A stretch of DNA of 64,000 nucleotides from Cryobacterium levicorallinum (GTDB taxonomy: Bacteria > Actinomycetota > Actinomycetes > Actinomycetales > Microbacteriaceae), in contig NZ_SOFE01000006.1 in NCBI RefSeq assembly GCF_004402405.1, positions 1 through 64,000 of the forward strand. Direction: 5' to 3'. Position 1 is the first letter of the stretch. Each line of letters opens with the position of its first letter. Shown here in pieces: positions 61,832 through 64,000 of the stretch. The position numbers and the translations under genes were made by a program. The notes beneath the pieces were generated by a model. The model made no database searches and was not told the origin of the DNA. It worked only from the letters and a program-made list of their open reading frames with translations.

Positions 61832-64000
61832 CTAGATTCCTTCGGTCGCGGTGAAAGCGGATTGGGTCGGTGACGCTGTCGGCGTGTCAAAGGGGACGAG
61901 AACGACGAGCGGACGGACGAGCTGCCGCGTTGGTTCCATTGCCTCGGCGACGCGTTGCTCGGCGGTTACCTCGGAGGTGAGCTGCCTGACAACGGACCGC
62001 TGGGTAAAAAGGCTGGCGTCATCCTTCCAATCTTCCGAACGCTGGGTCCATGCTTCAATGCGATCGTGAGTGGCCTGCGTCGCGGCTTCGAAGACCCCCT
62101 CAAGAGTGGCCTCGGCGTGCCGAACGGCGGGCGCGATCAATTCCTCAAGTCCGATCGCACCCGCAACCGGGCCTTTGTTGATGGGGGTGCCGTGCATGCC
62201 CGTCTGCGAGATGGCGTCGCCAACACTTTCGAGGGTCTGCACGAGACAGAACTCGGGGTTTGCTGGGTTGGGAAACTCGGCCTTGAAGTAGGCGGTGGCG
62301 ACGACGTGTCCGCGACGATTTGTGAGTGTGCCGACCAATATCACGGTGGGGTGTTCGACGTCGGCTCGCACAGCGAAAACCTGATTTCGCGCGAGCGTCG
62401 AGAGGGCGCGGTCGCTCACCCAGTCCAGTACTGGGTGAAGCGGGCCGAGAAAGTGAGCTTCGGGCCACGTCGTGTGGTCGTCACCGCGAAGGGCTTCAGC
62501 AAGGAGCGCTTTGCCCTTGGCCTTGGTAGTGGCCAGCTTGAACAGCTCCGTGACCTTCCGATCCGTGAGGTAAGACTGTGGCAGGTACGACAAGCGTTGC
62601 TTGAGGTCTTTCGGCGGGATGAATTGCACGATCGAATCCTTGGGATACTCTCGCCACTCCACGCCGTTCGCGGATTCCTTGGCGCCTGGTGTTATGTAGG
62701 CCTCTTCGAGGGCTTCGCGCAGAAACGTGACGTCGTCGGGATACAAGCGGGCCTCAGGAACGACCTCAACCGGTTCGATGCCGGCGTCCTCCGGCCTCGC
62801 GCCCTGCGTGCGCATGAGCGAGGCGAGGAAGCCTTCGATGGAATCGAGCCCGGCCACATCATCGACCTGCTGGACTTGCTCCTCGAGGGTCTTCTGCCCG
62901 CTGAGCACGTCGCGGATGGCGTCTTCCTCCGCCTTGACGCTGTACTTACCCATCAGCGAGGCAACGTCGCCCAATGCTGTGTGCGCTTCGTGCTCGCGTT
63001 CCAGCAAACGGGTTAGCACCTTGAGGTCGCCGGAGAACTTACTGTCCGTGGGGGTGAGGAGAAGGGTGGTGATCTGTGGCGGCACTTTCTGGCCGTAGCG
63101 GTCGATGCGGCCGTTGCGCTGTTCGATGCGGATGAGGCTCCACGGGATATCGAAGTGGATGAGCTCGTGGCATTGGCTGTGAAGGTTCACGCCCTCCGAG
63201 GCGACGTCTCCGGTGACGAGAACTCGGATAGGTGAGGAGGCTTGTTTGAAGCTGTCGATGATTTCTTGCTGTTCCACGTCGGTGAGGCCGCCGTGCAGGA
63301 TGGCCACGTTCTCGGGCTTGAGGCCGAGGGATTTTGGCAAGCTGGCTTTCAACCAGCGCAGTGTCGGGACCCGTTCGGCGAAGACGACGGCGCGCTCGGT
63401 GGAGCTGCCGCCGACTTTGACGCTCTTGAGATAGTCGACCAAGGCGGAATACTTGCCGGATTCCGATGCTTCGGCGGTGGCGGCGAGGTGTTCGAGCGAT
63501 GTGAGCGCGGTGATCTCTCTGGCGTCGTCGGGTGTGTTGGCGTCGAGCCGTTTGATGCGTTCGCGCACGGTCTCGAGTAGCGCTGTGGGTGAAGAGAGGA
63601 ACGCCTTGGCGAGGGTCCACGGGAAGAGCCGGTTGTTTGCACCCGAATACGGTGACGTGCCATGGGTTGGGTGCAGCCACACCGTTGAGAGCTCTTCAGC
63701 AACGGCGTTCTCGGCTGGGCTGGCGGGGACGAGTCGGTTGATCGGCTCTTTGCGTTCCGCCCAGTCCGCGCCGACTTCGGCCGCGACTTCGGGGCTGTGA
63801 CGGTGGCGACGGATGATGAGGCGTTTCGCTTCGTTTTCGCGGATGGTTTTGCCATCGGCGGCCACAGCGGTCGGCTCGAGCATGCCGATGAGTTGTGCGA
63901 ACGATTCGGGGCGGCCGTTGTGCGGGGTGGCCGACGCGAGGATGAGGGCATCCGTGTTTTTGGCCAGAATCGTGACCAGCTCGTTGACGAGAGTTTCGGT
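61832..64000 (-). CDS. SNF2/RapA-like helicase, DrmD-like (5' end beyond window)
   Basis: The frame is open from the right edge to the stop at 61832, giving 722 residues. The first visible block is ALILASATPHNGRPESFAQL, SNF2 motif III (SATP). The C-terminal helicase half has RAVVFAERVPTLRWLKASLP, NVAILHGGLTDVEQQEII, VLVTGDVASEGVNLHSQCHE and WSLIRIEQRNGRIDRYGQK (motif VI). This is the RapA-like SNF2 class used as DrmD in class 1 DISARM. About 350 C-terminal residues (YLPQSYLTDRKVTELF onward) have no assigned domain. The motor's P-loop lies outside the window. First visible gene of the four-gene operon. Confidence 0.85.
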   Translation of the reverse strand, partial: TETLVNELVTILAKNTDALILASATPHNGRPESFAQLIGMLEPTAVAADGKTIRENEAKRLIIRRHRHSPEVAAEVGADWAERKEPINRLVPASPAENAVAEELSTVWLHPTHGTSPYSGANNRLFPWTLAKAFLSSPTALLETVRERIKRLDANTPDDAREITALTSLEHLAATAEASESGKYSALVDYLKSVKVGGSSTERAVVFAERVPTLRWLKASLPKSLGLKPENVAILHGGLTDVEQQEIIDSFKQASSPIRVLVTGDVASEGVNLHSQCHELIHFDIPWSLIRIEQRNGRIDRYGQKVPPQITTLLLTPTDSKFSGDLKVLTRLLEREHEAHTALGDVASLMGKYSVKAEEDAIRDVLSGQKTLEEQVQQVDDVAGLDSIEGFLASLMRTQGARPEDAGIEPVEVVPEARLYPDDVTFLREALEEAYITPGAKESANGVEWREYPKDSIVQFIPPKDLKQRLSYLPQSYLTDRKVTELFKLATTKAKGKALLAEALRGDDHTTWPEAHFLGPLHPVLDWVSDRALSTLARNQVFAVRADVEHPTVILVGTLTNRRGHVVATAYFKAEFPNPANPEFCLVQTLESVGDAISQTGMHGTPINKGPVAGAIGLEELIAPAVRHAEATLEGVFEAATQATHDRIEAWTQRSEDWKDDASLFTQRSVVRQLTSEVTAEQRVAEAMEPTRQLVRPLVVLVPFDTPTASPTQSAFTATEGI

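Overview
The window comes from a high-GC Gram-positive actinobacterium, most likely a member of the Microbacteriaceae (Cryobacterium/Leifsonia type). The evidence is the GC-rich codon use, actinobacterial gene families (DUF3090, SCO1664-type, MSMEG_4193-type phosphatase, DUF222/HNH proteins, ABATE/CGNR regulators) and the very frequent octamer GCGGATGC. Assignments rest on motif recognition in the translated sequence; no database search was possible.

Positions 1 to about 7,500 are a decaying stretch. It holds remnants of a DUF222/HNH nuclease, a DHA2-type drug exporter, a class I mannose-6-phosphate isomerase, a zinc alcohol dehydrogenase, a GntR/FCD regulator and a phosphoribosyltransferase. 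Among them are a few intact genes: a glycosylase-like protein, a secreted Gly/Asn/Asp-rich protein, an ankyrin protein, a cupin and a lone AAA ATPase with its own AT-rich promoter and operator.

Positions 7,700 to 40,560 are mostly housekeeping and catabolic genes. In order they are: alpha/beta hydrolase, VOC protein, DEAD-box RNA helicase DeaD, quinone oxidoreductase, a NarL-type two-component system, YigZ, a divergent EamA exporter and CGNR regulator, a nucleoside deaminase, an MFS transporter, a flavin aromatic hydroxylase behind a 29-bp palindrome, ArfB, the phosphatase/DUF3090/SCO1664 trio, an RluA-type pseudouridine synthase, toxin-antitoxin and HsdR remnants, a complete ribose operon (rbsR-A-C-B-K-D) behind a double LacI-type operator, an alcohol dehydrogenase, an XRE regulator, an NYN/OST-HTH protein, a MOSC protein and tRNA-Pro(GGG). 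Two large hairpin repeats and one half-copy lie in intergenic spaces.

Positions 40,560 to 64,000, immediately after tRNA-Pro, form an accessory island. First comes a coupled operon encoding a small unknown protein, two tyrosine-recombinase-like proteins that seem to lack the catalytic tyrosine, and a DDE-transposase-like protein. Small unknown genes, a helicase-associated-domain protein and a metallophosphoesterase follow. The rest is a tightly coupled four-gene defence operon on the minus strand: SNF2-like helicase (runs off the right edge), a 1,561-aa N6-adenine methylase, a 2,149-aa DEAD-helicase/DUF1998 protein with a possible nuclease tail, and a UvrD-like helicase with a RelE/ParE-like N-terminus. 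It resembles class 1 DISARM, but apparently with DrmA and DrmB fused in one protein and the UvrD-type protein in place of the PLD protein DrmC. This operon is the best candidate here for an undescribed system variant.
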